Counted from the stretch's first letter, positions 23,330-31,517 are shown. The stretch: 37,916 nt of DNA from an uncultured Collinsella sp. (GCA_959599095.1 CAUGGC010000020.1:1-37916); one strand, 5' to 3'. Numbers and translations: made by a program. Notes: generated from the letters alone by a model not told the origin.

Positions 23330-24271
23330 TTATTTAGCAGAGACCTTGCCGCTGGCGTCCTTGACGACCTTCATGGCAGAGACGGGGATGAAGCCCTGCT
23401 CCTCGACGAGCTTGCCCTGGACGTCGTCGGAAAGCATGAACTCCAGGAAGGCCTTGGTGGCCTCGTCGGCGTCCTTGGAGCAGTACATGTGCTCGGTAGC
23501 CCAGATCTTGAAGGAGTCATCAGTGACATTCTTGCTCTTGGGCTCGACGCCCTCGACCTTGATGGCGTTGAACTTGGAGTCATCGAAGTGCGAGAAGTCG
23601 AGGTAGGAGATGGCGTTATCGGTGCTGCCCATCTGAGTCTGGACGTCGCCGGACTTGTCGAGCTCGGCGTCGCCCTTAAAGTCGACGGCCTCGTCGCCAA
23701 AGACGGCGGCCTCGAAGGTGGCGCGGGTGCCGGAGCCGGCCTTGCGGTTGAGGACGACGATGGTGGCGTCGCCGCCGCCGACCTCCTTCCAGTTGGTGAT
23801 CTGGCCAGAGAAGATGCCCTTGAGCTGCTCGAGGGACAGGTCGTCGACCGTCACGTTCTTGGAGACGACGGGACCCATGCCCACGACGGCGACCTCGTGA
23901 TCGACGAGGTTCTTGACCTGGTCGGCCTCGAGCTTGGTCTCGGCGAAGACGTCGGAGTTACCGATGGTAACGGTGCCGGCGGCGACAGCGGTCAGACCCT
24001 TGCCCGAACCGTTACCCGAACCGGAGACGGAGACGTCCGGGTTGGCGTCCATGAACTTCTCGGCAGCGGCCTCGACGAGAGCCTGGAACGAGGAGGCGCC
24101 GTCGTAGGTCACCTCGCCGGAGACAGACTCGGCAGCGGCAGTGGCGCTGCCCTTGTCGGCGGCGTTGGAAGCACCCGCGCCACCGCAGCCAACGAGGCCG
24201 AGGCCCACGAAGCTGGCAAGACCACCAGCGAGGCCGAGGAACTGACGACGAGAATAAGCCTGATCGAGCAT
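23330..24271 (-). CDS. pstS: Phosphate-binding lipoprotein with a twin-arginine-like signal
   Basis: A 313-aa extracellular phosphate receptor. The N-terminus MLDQAYSRRQFLGLAGG has an SRRQFLG twin-arginine motif (residues 7-13), followed by a hydrophobic stretch and the lipobox LVGC (Cys29), implying Tat export and lipid anchoring. The binding domain shows DGASSFQALVEAA, VSGSGNGSGKGLTAVAAG and NRKAGSGTRATFE, the serine/threonine/arginine loops that hold phosphate. The start at 24271 is behind AAAGGAAG; the frame further upstream to 24361 has no RBS. First gene of pstSCAB, expected to be induced by phosphate starvation. Confidence 0.95.
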   Translation of the reverse strand: MLDQAYSRRQFLGLAGGLASFVGLGLVGCGGAGASNAADKGSATAAAESVSGEVTYDGASSFQALVEAAAEKFMDANPDVSVSGSGNGSGKGLTAVAAGTVTIGNSDVFAETKLEADQVKNLVDHEVAVVGMGPVVSKNVTVDDLSLEQLKGIFSGQITNWKEVGGGDATIVVLNRKAGSGTRATFEAAVFGDEAVDFKGDAELDKSGDVQTQMGSTDNAISYLDFSHFDDSKFNAIKVEGVEPKSKNVTDDSFKIWATEHMYCSKDADEATKAFLEFMLSDDVQGKLVEEQGFIPVSAMKVVKDASGKVSAK

Positions 24272-24417
24272 GATCTTCCTTTCATACATGCGACTCGCGG
24301 GCACCCTGCCCGCTTTGCTGTTTGGAAAGATACGGCCTCGATCGGGCAGCACCAGCGCCAACTGCGGTTTCTTACGGTCATTTGATAGACCCTTACCGCA
24401 AGCGCAGCACGGCCTTT

Positions 24418-24434
24418 ACAAACGAATAACAAAC
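24418..24434 (-). promoter_or_regulatory. Possible PhoP-type direct repeat upstream of pstS
   Basis: On the minus strand, GTTTGT occurs twice with an 11-bp period (6-bp unit plus 5-bp spacer), about 150 bp before the pstS start. PhoP-type response regulators use direct repeats with this period. The unit is short, so this is weak evidence. Confidence 0.25.
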
Positions 24435-24475
24435 CCGCCACCAAGCATGACCCGCCTTTTACACCAATAAAAACA

Positions 24476-24544
24476 AAGTTGCGGTGAAATAGTTCCTGCT
24501 TGGCCATCAAATGGCCCATTCTAGGAACTATTCCACCGCAACTT
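24476..24544 (+). repeat. AGTTGCGGTG palindromic element, copy A
   Basis: Arms 24476-24497 and 24523-24544 pair over 22 bp with one mismatch (AAGTTGCGGTG/CACCGCAACTT outside, TAGTTCCT/AGGAACTA inside). An inner GGCCAT/ATGGCC hairpin sits in the loop. It lies 21 bp past the stop of the minus-strand peptidase gene. Confidence 0.92.
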
Positions 24545-24565
24545 AGATTGGGAAACCGCGAGACC

Positions 24566-26002
24566 TTAAAGCTCTAATTCATTCAAACGGAGGATCGCAA
24601 CAATATAGATCTTGAGCGCTTGTTTGAGCTGTTCCTCGTTGGCGCACTCGTTGGGGCCGTGCATCTGGCCGCCCCATGCGGGCAGCTCCAGACCGGTCTC
24701 CTCGGGGCCAAACGACACGGCGCGGGCAAAGTTGCGCGCGTACGTGCCGCCGCCCATGGCAAAAGGCTCGGCGTGCTTGCCCGTAAACTCGTTATAGGTA
24801 TCGATAAGCGCCTTCACGGCCGGATCGTCGGCAGACACCGAGAACGGCACCTTTGCATGACCCAGGCGACACGTCACGTCAAAGCGCCCCACGAGCGGCT
24901 CGAGCTGCTCGCGGATGGTATCGGCGCTCGTGCTATCAGGGAAACGCACGTCGATGACCTGCTCGATATGGCCATCCACCACGCGGATGACGCCGGGGTT
25001 GCAGGTGAGCGGGCCAAACGCCGGGCTCGTCGCGTCGATACCCAGGCCGCGACCATAGGCGTCCGCATGCACAAAGGCCAAAAACTTGACAAACTCGTGC
25101 TCGGCAGGCGTCAGCAGGCGCTCGCCGCGGGCACCAAACGCGTCCTCGGCCTCGCGCAGATACGACACGATCAGGCCGACGGCATTGATCGTCCCCTCGG
25201 GCATCGAGGCGTGACCGCCAATACCGTGGGCGAAAATCTGCACATGACCATTGTCGAGAGCCGTGATCTCCAGGCGGTCAGCATTCTCGACCGGCGCCGG
25301 CAGCTCATCGGCGGCAATCGCGAGCTCGCAGATGGACTGCGACGGAATGGCATTGCTCGCCTCGGCGCCGCTCCACGACACGATGCGCCCGCCGTCGATC
25401 TTGGGACTCACGAACGTCGCCCCAAACTGGCCCTTCTCGGCATTGCAGACCGGGAACTCGGCATCAGGCGTAAACAGAAAGTCAGGGTTGGGGTAGTTCT
25501 CCAGATAATGGTGAACGTCGGACATGCCCACTTCCTCATCGCAGCCCAGCAGCGCGCGGAAGGTGTAGCGCGGAACAATGCCGTGCTTGAGCAGGTACGC
25601 GCCGGCATAAAGCGACAGCACTGCCGGGCCCTTGTCGTCGATCACGCCGCGACCGAGCAACCAGCCCTCGCGACGCTCCATCGCGAACGGATCGGTGTTC
25701 CAGCCAGGGCCGGCGGGAACCACGTCCACGTGGCAGATAGTCGCGAGCTGCTTGTCGCCGCGGCCCGGAATATCGGCGATTCCCACATAGCCCTCGTCGT
25801 CGCTCGTCTGATAGCCGAGCTTCTGCGCGATGCCGAGCGCGCAATCGAGCGCGTCACGGACCGGGCGGCCAAACGGCGCGCCGGGCTCCGCATCGGCAGA
25901 AACTGCCACGGAAGGATAACTCACCAGCTGCTCGATATCAGCGACGACATCCTCCCAGACCTCGTCGACATACTCAGCGACGCTCTGCTCCACCTGATTC
26001 AT
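24566..26002 (-). CDS. M20 dipeptidase (PepV-like)
   Basis: A 478-aa zinc metallopeptidase. ICHVDVVPAG (His91, Asp93), GRGVIDDKGP (Asp122/123), CDEEVGM (Glu156/157) and the late MGGGTYAR are the PepV/Xaa-His dipeptidase set, including the larger lid domain that makes these longer than DapE. It should cleave dipeptides in the cytosol, perhaps carnosine-like or D-amino-acid dipeptides. The start MNQVEQSVAEYV at 26002 follows GGTAAGGAGGTCG; the upstream extension to 26197 overlaps the HAD gene. The HAD phosphatase ends 55 bp upstream on the same strand without a terminator, so the two may be co-transcribed. Repeat copy A follows its stop. Confidence 0.92.
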   Translation of the reverse strand: MNQVEQSVAEYVDEVWEDVVADIEQLVSYPSVAVSADAEPGAPFGRPVRDALDCALGIAQKLGYQTSDDEGYVGIADIPGRGDKQLATICHVDVVPAGPGWNTDPFAMERREGWLLGRGVIDDKGPAVLSLYAGAYLLKHGIVPRYTFRALLGCDEEVGMSDVHHYLENYPNPDFLFTPDAEFPVCNAEKGQFGATFVSPKIDGGRIVSWSGAEASNAIPSQSICELAIAADELPAPVENADRLEITALDNGHVQIFAHGIGGHASMPEGTINAVGLIVSYLREAEDAFGARGERLLTPAEHEFVKFLAFVHADAYGRGLGIDATSPAFGPLTCNPGVIRVVDGHIEQVIDVRFPDSTSADTIREQLEPLVGRFDVTCRLGHAKVPFSVSADDPAVKALIDTYNEFTGKHAEPFAMGGGTYARNFARAVSFGPEETGLELPAWGGQMHGPNECANEEQLKQALKIYIVAILRLNELEL

Positions 26003-26057
26003 GGACGACCTCCTTACCAATGAGCGACGGGTACGCCCGCCCCTCACATTATGTCTA

Positions 26058-26726
26058 TTAGATAGCGAAAAGTTTAGCAAGCTCGGCCACCGAGTGCACC
26101 ACCGCATCGGCGCCCGCGGCCTCGTGCTCCCCCGGCGCTGCCGCGCCCGAATAGATGCCGATGCACGGCACGCCCATCGCGTGCGCGCCCTCCACATCGT
26201 TAAAGCGATCGCCGATCATCACGGCATCGTCGGCCGTCGCGCCGAGCGCCGCCAGGGCATCGCGAACCGAATCGGCCTTGGTCTCGCGTCCCTGCGGCGG
26301 ATTCATGCCAACCACCGCCTCAAACTGCGAAAGCCCCAGCTCGCCCACCATGTCAATGCACTTTGCCTCCATGCGTGACGTCGCCACGGCCAAGCGATGC
26401 CCCTGCGCGACAAGGCCATCGAGCAGCTCGGGAATTCCATCGAACACGGGATACTCTTCCGGTCCCAGCTCATCAAAAAAGGCACGGTACCCGTCAGCCA
26501 CCACAAGCGACTCCTCGCGGGAGAAGCCATAAAAGTCGTGAAAGCTCTTCCACAGGGGCGGCCCGATCATGCGGCGCAGGTCACCCATCTGCGCCTCCGA
26601 AAACCCGCGCGCGGCCAACGTCTTGCGCGTCGAGCTCATCACCGCCCGGCCCGTATCGGCCACCGTGCCGTCAAAATCGAACAGCACAACCGGCCGCCTG
26701 TATATCTCCAACGCCTCCATCGGCAT
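26058..26726 (-). CDS. HAD-superfamily hydrolase (phosphoglycolate phosphatase-like)
   Basis: A 222-aa hydrolase with motif I VVLFDFDGTVADTG, an alpha-helical cap following it (RRMIGPPLWKSFHDFYG is typical of the PGP/PgmB group), motif II ATSRMEAK, and motif IV MIGDRFNDVEGAHAMG. Substrate unknown; candidates are phosphoglycolate, pyrophosphate or sugar phosphates. Two starts are possible: ATG 26726 (chosen) and ATG 26720, which has better spacing from AGAGGA. It is divergent from the DegV gene with 150 bp between. Confidence 0.88.
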   Translation of the reverse strand: MPMEALEIYRRPVVLFDFDGTVADTGRAVMSSTRKTLAARGFSEAQMGDLRRMIGPPLWKSFHDFYGFSREESLVVADGYRAFFDELGPEEYPVFDGIPELLDGLVAQGHRLAVATSRMEAKCIDMVGELGLSQFEAVVGMNPPQGRETKADSVRDALAALGATADDAVMIGDRFNDVEGAHAMGVPCIGIYSGAAAPGEHEAAGADAVVHSVAELAKLFAI

Positions 26727-26768
26727 TCCTCTTCCCCAGTTGATGATTTCCACACCGACACTTCAAAC

Positions 26769-26784
26769 TGTTGACTATTCAACA
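26769..26784. promoter_or_regulatory. Perfect palindrome in the HAD/DegV divergent region
   Basis: TGTTGA-CTAT-TCAACA (26769-26784) lies between the two divergent starts, and TTGACT within it could be a -35 element for the DegV gene. A repressor site is possible; no matching regulator gene is next to it. Confidence 0.35.
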
Positions 26785-26876
26785 ATTGAACCTAGAAATG
26801 TGGAACGACTCCACTATACTTGTCGCACTTTGCTCTCAGAAGGCGGCGCGCAAGCGCCCCAATGAAAGGTGCAATT

Positions 26877-27737
26877 ATGTCTTTTGCCATCATAACCGAC
26901 TCCACGTCGGACATCTCCCCCGCCCGTGCTCAAGAGCTTGGCATTTACGTCATTCCACTGCATGTGATTATCGAGGGCGAGGACCTGCTCGACCAGGTAC
27001 AGATCACCGCCGAGGAGTACGTCGCCCGCATGGCCGGCTCCGAGCAGCTGCCGCACACCTCGCAGCCGAGTGCCGGCGAGTTCAAGGCACTCTTTGACCG
27101 CGTGCGTGCTGACGGCCACGACAGCGCGATCTTTATCTCGCTGTGCAGCGAATGGTCCGCCTGCTATTCCAACGCATGCCTGGTCGCCGAGACCCACGAG
27201 CTCGACGTGCGCTGCATCGATTCGCGCACCGGCTCGGGTGCCGAGGGCCTGCTGGTGGAGTACGCGCTCGCCATGCGCGAGGACGGCCGCAGCCTGGACG
27301 AGACCGAGGCACAGATCCGCGCGACCCTGCCCGACGCGCACCTGCTGCTGATTCCCCGCACGCTCGAGAACCTCGTTAAGAACGGCCGCGCGCCCAAGCT
27401 CGCCGGCCAGCTCACGCAGATGCTCAATATTCGCCTGGCCGTTTCGCCGGAGTGGCAGTCGGGCGAGATCAAGGCCATCAAGAAGGGCCGCGGCGCCAAG
27501 CGCATCGTCGCCAACACCATGGCAGACTGCCTCGCGTTTTTGGCCGAGCATCCGGGCTCCAGCGTGCGCGTGCTCACGACCGGTGCCGCCGAGGAGCAGG
27601 AGCTTGTCGACGAGGCACTCGCAGGCCAGGACTACGTAGACGCCGGCACCGGCCCCATCGGCTGCACCATCGCCACCCATGTAGGCGTCGACGCCATCGC
27701 CATCAGCTACTGCCCCCGCTACCAGCCAACTCGCTAG
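26877..27737 (+). CDS. DegV family fatty-acid-binding protein
   Basis: A 286-aa protein of the DegV/FakB family, which presents a bound fatty acid to the FakA kinase for phosphorylation and phospholipid synthesis. Family landmarks: IITDSTSDISPARAQELGIYVIPL at residues 4-27, TSQPSAGEF near 62, ISLCSEWSACYSNA near 90 and CIDSRTGSGAEGLLV near 118. No FakA is in the window. The start MSFAIITDS at 26877 has AAAGG 7 bases upstream; the frame to 26820 lacks an RBS. The gene is followed by repeat copy B and then a long hairpin. Confidence 0.93.
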   Translation: MSFAIITDSTSDISPARAQELGIYVIPLHVIIEGEDLLDQVQITAEEYVARMAGSEQLPHTSQPSAGEFKALFDRVRADGHDSAIFISLCSEWSACYSNACLVAETHELDVRCIDSRTGSGAEGLLVEYALAMREDGRSLDETEAQIRATLPDAHLLLIPRTLENLVKNGRAPKLAGQLTQMLNIRLAVSPEWQSGEIKAIKKGRGAKRIVANTMADCLAFLAEHPGSSVRVLTTGAAEEQELVDEALAGQDYVDAGTGPIGCTIATHVGVDAIAISYCPRYQPTR

Positions 27738-27749
27738 GGACGCCCACAT

Positions 27750-27818
27750 CAGTTATGGTGAAATGGGGACTGTTTTTGGCTTATTAGCCGCCAATCAATC
27801 CCTATACCACCGCAACTT
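27750..27818 (+). repeat. AGTTGCGGTG palindromic element, copy B
   Basis: Left arm AGTTATGGTGAAATGGGGAC from 27751 pairs with the right arm ending CCACCGCAACTT at 27817. The inner stem is GGGACTG/CAATCCC, in place of TTCCTG/AGGAA in copies A and D. It starts 13 bp past the DegV stop. The left arm has two substitutions (GTTATGG), so this is the least perfect copy. Confidence 0.88.
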
Positions 27819-27832
27819 AGAAGCAGTTCGTT

Positions 27833-27894
27833 TGGGACGGGGCTAAAAAGACTGGTATCAAACGTTTCAGACCAGTCTTTTTAGCCCCGTCCCA
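27833..27894. terminator. 24-bp perfect hairpin, probable bidirectional terminator
   Basis: 27833-27856 and 27871-27894 are perfect reverse complements (24 bp, starting TGGGACGGGGCTAAAAAGAC); the loop continues as a near-palindrome around AAACGTTT. The plus strand runs on into ATTTTAG. It lies between the DegV gene and the displaced LOG 3' end. Confidence 0.75.
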
Positions 27895-27905
27895 TTTTAG
27901 CTACT

Positions 27906-28037
27906 CTACATCAGCCCGCTCAGGGCGATGTCGACGGCCTCGTTGAGGTCGTCGGTGATGTGGACAAGGTCTGGATCGAGTGGGCTGATCATGCCGGCAT
28001 CCATCACCGGGCCGTTGAGCCAGTCGAACAGGCCCCT
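27906..28037 (-). pseudogene. Displaced 3' end of the LOG-family gene
   Basis: The minus strand encodes GLFDWLNGPVMDAGMISPLD and on to DLNEAVDIALSGLM then stop, the same as the last 42 residues of the intact LOG gene (32255-33013) apart from two changes (Ser to Asp, Ser to Ala). At DNA level the stretch is about 88% identical by my count (about 16 differences in 131). Homology stops abruptly at about 28037, after AGGCCC. There is no upstream part of the gene, so this is a remnant. The 79-codon frame continuing to 28145 is only unrelated sequence joined to it. Confidence 0.88.
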
Positions 28038-28453
28038 CGCGGTACCCACTGGACAAAAAATGGCAAATATGAGTACCGCCACCAAATTAGTAGCAGCAAA
28101 ATCTCGCCGGAATTGATCATTTCGATCAATTCCACGTCTTGCCAAGGCTCAAAATTCCGTGTTTAGTGGGTTAGATATATAGAATAATGTGGAATTGGTA
28201 TTCTATTCTTACCAAATGTTATGAGACTACATTAACAACAGTACTCATATTTGACGTTATTTGACCACGGAGTCATTCGAGGACCCCTCCCCACGCCGCC
28301 AACACGCCTCATAGCCGCCAAAACACCTTTAACAACAGCCGCCGCACGTTTTGGCACCGGCTAATTGCCACTCACAGATCGGTACCCCACTATTACCGAA
28401 CCAAAATCGAAGTCGCATATCTCATAAAGCTGAAATGACGTACCCTCATCCCA
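28038..28453. other. AT-rich left flank of the island
   Basis: About 415 bp with no gene. It contains GCGGTAC (28039-28045) and GTACCGC (28073-28079) as a spaced inverted repeat right at the breakpoint, then the strong palindrome at 28109-28133, then AT-rich sequence (about 28150-28260) that may hold the helicase promoter. No integrase site can be named. Confidence 0.5.
28109..28133. repeat. Perfect 10-bp inverted repeat near the island edge
   Basis: GGAATTGATC (28109-28118) and GATCAATTCC (28124-28133) around ATTTC. It could be a regulator site, a hairpin, or part of an attachment region; it lies 72 bp inside the homology breakpoint. Confidence 0.6.
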
Positions 28454-31408
28454 ATGAACGCTGACAAGAATGGCATTCAAATGAGCAACGCCGTGCATCA
28501 ATACGCCCTTTTCGGGAACGCCTTATTCAAACTCAATAAAACGGTTGTCCACGCTTCAGATCCGCGTAAGCAGATCGTAATCTGTAGCAACGGTCCAGAC
28601 ATCCGTTACGCGACACTCGAAGAATGGGACAAAGCCGGCAAATCTTTCGGCGAACGTGCACAGACCGAGGGCATCGTTACCAGCGCGAGCCCAGCGCGCG
28701 ACAAACTCGAGCTCTTTCGCAATCTTTTTACCGGCCGCAAAGATGTGCACGCTCACGGGTATCGCAGAAAAGACGGGGGCATCGGCTATACACCCGCCTG
28801 CGCAAATGAGTGGAAGCCAGGCATTTGCCCCAAAGCAAACCATCACAGAATTAAATGCGCTGAATGTCGCAGCCGCACATTCCTTGAGCTGAACGATGCC
28901 GCCATTATCGCCCATTTCAAAGGCAGCGACGACAGGCTCCGGGACGTCATAGGTCAATATGTTCTCGACAAAGACTGCAACACAATTGTCCTTGTCATTG
29001 ATTTTGACAAAGCCGATTGGAAAGAAGCGACAAACGCTATCAGGCTTGTCGTAAAAAACCATGGAATTAACGCTGCGGTCGAGCGATCAAGGTCAGGCAA
29101 CGGCGCGCATATCTGGTTTTTCTTCCTAGAACCTATAAACGCAAAGACAGCACGAGATTTCGGTAGCTGCCTTATCGCCGAAGCAGCGGCACTCAACAAG
29201 ACAATCACCTTCGAAGCCTTTGACCGAATGATACCCGCGCAGTCCACCATTCCTGAAGGCGGCTTTGGAAATCTCATTGCGCTGCCCTTTCAGGGAAAAG
29301 CGCAGCGGGAAGGAAACAGCGTATTTGTTGACGAACGATTCGAGCCCTTTCCCGACCAATGGCTTTACCTTTCGCAAATCCAACTAATCTCGCGTGCGAC
29401 GGTGGATCGTCTGATCGAGGACACCAAAAACAAACCGCTTGGAATAGCAACAGCTGCAGCGACAAACAAAACCAGGCGCAATGTCCAAAAGCCACGAAAG
29501 CGGCTCCCGCTCACGCCACGAGACTTCCCCTCGAACCTGCTCGTCACACAAGCCGATATGCTCTACATCCCCGAAAAGTCTCTGAGCCCGGCAGCTCAAA
29601 TGGAAATCCGCAGGCTTGCGACATTTGCCAACCCGGAGTTCTTCCGTGCGCAATCTATGCATCAATCAGTATTCGGCAAACCGCGACTCATAGACCTCAG
29701 CGAACTTAGAGATGGCCGCGTCGCGATTCCCAGAGGCTGCAAAGCCCAACTTGAGCAGCTGATTCAAGAAGCCCACGTTACTGCCCATTATTCAGACGAA
29801 CGTAGCACAGGCAATCCAATTGAGATGGCATTCAAAGGGACCCTTCATCCCGAACAGCAAATTGCCGCCGACCAGATGCTTGAATACGAAGACGGAATCA
29901 TGTCTGCGCCAACGGGCTTCGGTAAAACCGTCATCGGAGCTTATCTTATTGCCGCCGTTGGTCTTCCGGCGCTCGTCATTGTTCCAAAGACCGCGCTCAT
30001 AGCCCAATGGAAATCGCAGCTCGAACGATTTCTCGACATTACGGACACCAGAGAGCCGGTCCGAACGCCAAAAGGACGAATCAGCAAAAAGCAACCTCCC
30101 CTTATTGGACAAATCGGAGGGGGCAAAACCGCCGTCAGCGGCCTTATCGACGTCGCTTCCTTTCAGTTGCTATCTGGCAAAGACTCCCAAACCGGGGAGC
30201 CGATAGTTAAGAACCTTGTTCGTAATTACGGCCTCATTATCTGCGACGAATGCCACCATGCTGCCGCGCCACAGCTCGAGCTCGTCCTCAAGTCCGCTCC
30301 AGCCAAATATATATATGGCCTCTCCGCGACACCCGAGCGCTCCGACGGACTCACGCGGGCGCTCTCGATGCTCTGCGGCCCGCTTCGCTATGTCATCGAT
30401 CCAAAAACGCAGGCAATTCAGCAGGGCATCCAGCGCATCGTTCGACCGAGATTTACCGGCATTCGGCTATCCGCCTACGAGCCGGATGCAAGCTTCAATC
30501 AGATTCTCGATATGCTGTGTGCACATGCGGCAAGAAACGAATTGATTGTCGATGACGCCCTCGAAGCAGCGTCAAACGGTCGACATCCGCTCATACTATC
30601 CAAAAGGAAAAAGCATGCTGAGGAACTGTTCAGGTTGCTTAATGATCGCAGACACGAGCCCATACTCTTAACCGGAGAAATCGGCGCCAAAGAAAGAAAA
30701 GCGATACTGAACAGTCTTCCCGGCTTTGAGCATGAACATCGAATCATCGTCGCCACCGAAAGCCTTCTGAGCGAGGGCTTCGATCTGTCCTACCTTGACA
30801 CCCTTTTCATTGCCACGCCGATATCTTGGGACGGCAGCGTAACGCAGCAGGTGGGCAGACTGCATAGAAGCCACGAGGGCAAGCAACAGGTTGAGATATT
30901 CGACTACATTGACCTGTCGATACCCATGCTCGCCCGCATGTACCAGAAAAGACTCAAGACGTACGCCAAGTTGGGGTACGAAATTTATTCAGCAGAGGAC
31001 AGCGAGCAACCCGATTACAACATTCTCATAGAGCCGGCAAACGCTATTGAGGCATTAATTAAAGACATCACCGGTGCCACAAAGAGTGCCTTCATAGCCG
31101 CATCCTACGCATCCGCCGCATGCCTCACGAAACTCACCACCACACTCGCAGGCGCAGCCGCCCGTGGGATTACCCTTGAGGTTTATGTTGCCTCACCTCC
31201 GCGCGATGACGCGAAAGCGATTTTTGCCGAGATGAACGTCGACTATTCCGTCAAGGCCAAAGGGCGGCTGTGCGCGGCCGTGATTGACGAGGAAACTGTC
31301 TGGTACGGGACTATCCCGCTGCTGGCATTCCCCAAGAAAGAAGACCGCAGCATCCGTTTCAAAAGCAACGAAGTCGCCGCTGAGTTTTTGAGCGAAATCC
31401 AGCAATGA
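28454..31408 (+). CDS. TOTE-type primase fused to SF2 helicase with PLD-like tail
   Basis: A 984-aa multi-domain protein. Residues about 85-310 match the archaeo-eukaryotic primase domain of TOTE conflict systems: LFRNLFTGRKDVHAHGY, a four-Cys zinc knuckle (about 115-138, ending KCAECRSR), catalytic VIDFDKADW near 180, and RSRSGNGAHIWFFF near 211. Residues about 465-850 form an XPB/UvsW-like SF2 helicase: APTGFGKT near 484, DECHH near 596, LSATPERSDG near 624, TQQVGRLHRSH near 797. Residues about 870-980 resemble the PLD-like domain often found after such helicases (VIDEETVWYGT), but the HKD histidine is not evident. It probably unwinds and primes or marks invading nucleic acid; this is inferred from the family. 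No clear RBS precedes ATG 28454 (alternative ATG 28481). Codon use is AT-richer than the neighbours. Confidence 0.85.
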   Translation: MNADKNGIQMSNAVHQYALFGNALFKLNKTVVHASDPRKQIVICSNGPDIRYATLEEWDKAGKSFGERAQTEGIVTSASPARDKLELFRNLFTGRKDVHAHGYRRKDGGIGYTPACANEWKPGICPKANHHRIKCAECRSRTFLELNDAAIIAHFKGSDDRLRDVIGQYVLDKDCNTIVLVIDFDKADWKEATNAIRLVVKNHGINAAVERSRSGNGAHIWFFFLEPINAKTARDFGSCLIAEAAALNKTITFEAFDRMIPAQSTIPEGGFGNLIALPFQGKAQREGNSVFVDERFEPFPDQWLYLSQIQLISRATVDRLIEDTKNKPLGIATAAATNKTRRNVQKPRKRLPLTPRDFPSNLLVTQADMLYIPEKSLSPAAQMEIRRLATFANPEFFRAQSMHQSVFGKPRLIDLSELRDGRVAIPRGCKAQLEQLIQEAHVTAHYSDERSTGNPIEMAFKGTLHPEQQIAADQMLEYEDGIMSAPTGFGKTVIGAYLIAAVGLPALVIVPKTALIAQWKSQLERFLDITDTREPVRTPKGRISKKQPPLIGQIGGGKTAVSGLIDVASFQLLSGKDSQTGEPIVKNLVRNYGLIICDECHHAAAPQLELVLKSAPAKYIYGLSATPERSDGLTRALSMLCGPLRYVIDPKTQAIQQGIQRIVRPRFTGIRLSAYEPDASFNQILDMLCAHAARNELIVDDALEAASNGRHPLILSKRKKHAEELFRLLNDRRHEPILLTGEIGAKERKAILNSLPGFEHEHRIIVATESLLSEGFDLSYLDTLFIATPISWDGSVTQQVGRLHRSHEGKQQVEIFDYIDLSIPMLARMYQKRLKTYAKLGYEIYSAEDSEQPDYNILIEPANAIEALIKDITGATKSAFIAASYASAACLTKLTTTLAGAAARGITLEVYVASPPRDDAKAIFAEMNVDYSVKAKGRLCAAVIDEETVWYGTIPLLAFPKKEDRSIRFKSNEVAAEFLSEIQQ

Positions 31409-31449
31409 GGAGAACCGGGGGCCGCAGCAGCGAACGGGGCGCGCCTATC

Positions 31450-31517
31450 AGTTGCGGTGAAATAGGGACTGTTTTTGGCCAATCGACCGCAAATCAGTCC
31501 CTATTCCACCGCAACTT
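31450..31517 (+). repeat. AGTTGCGGTG palindromic element, copy C
   Basis: AGTTGCGGTGAAATAGGGAC onward (31450-31471) pairs with 31495-31516 over 22 bp with a single A/C mismatch. It lies 41 bp past the primase-helicase stop and 12 bp from the stop of the convergent toxin gene. The inner stem GGGACTG/CAGTCCC differs from copies A and D on both sides. Confidence 0.93.

Noticed and set aside
22283..24385. 700-codon plus-strand frame across the pst genes
   Set aside because: Antisense to pstA, pstC and pstS, which have clear motifs and RBSs. It is rich in His, Asp, Gly and Leu as expected of an antisense frame in high-GC DNA.
27906..28145. 79-codon ORF as a real gene
   Set aside because: Its C-terminal half copies the LOG 3' end and its N-terminal half is unrelated AT-rich sequence. 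It is better read as a gene remnant.
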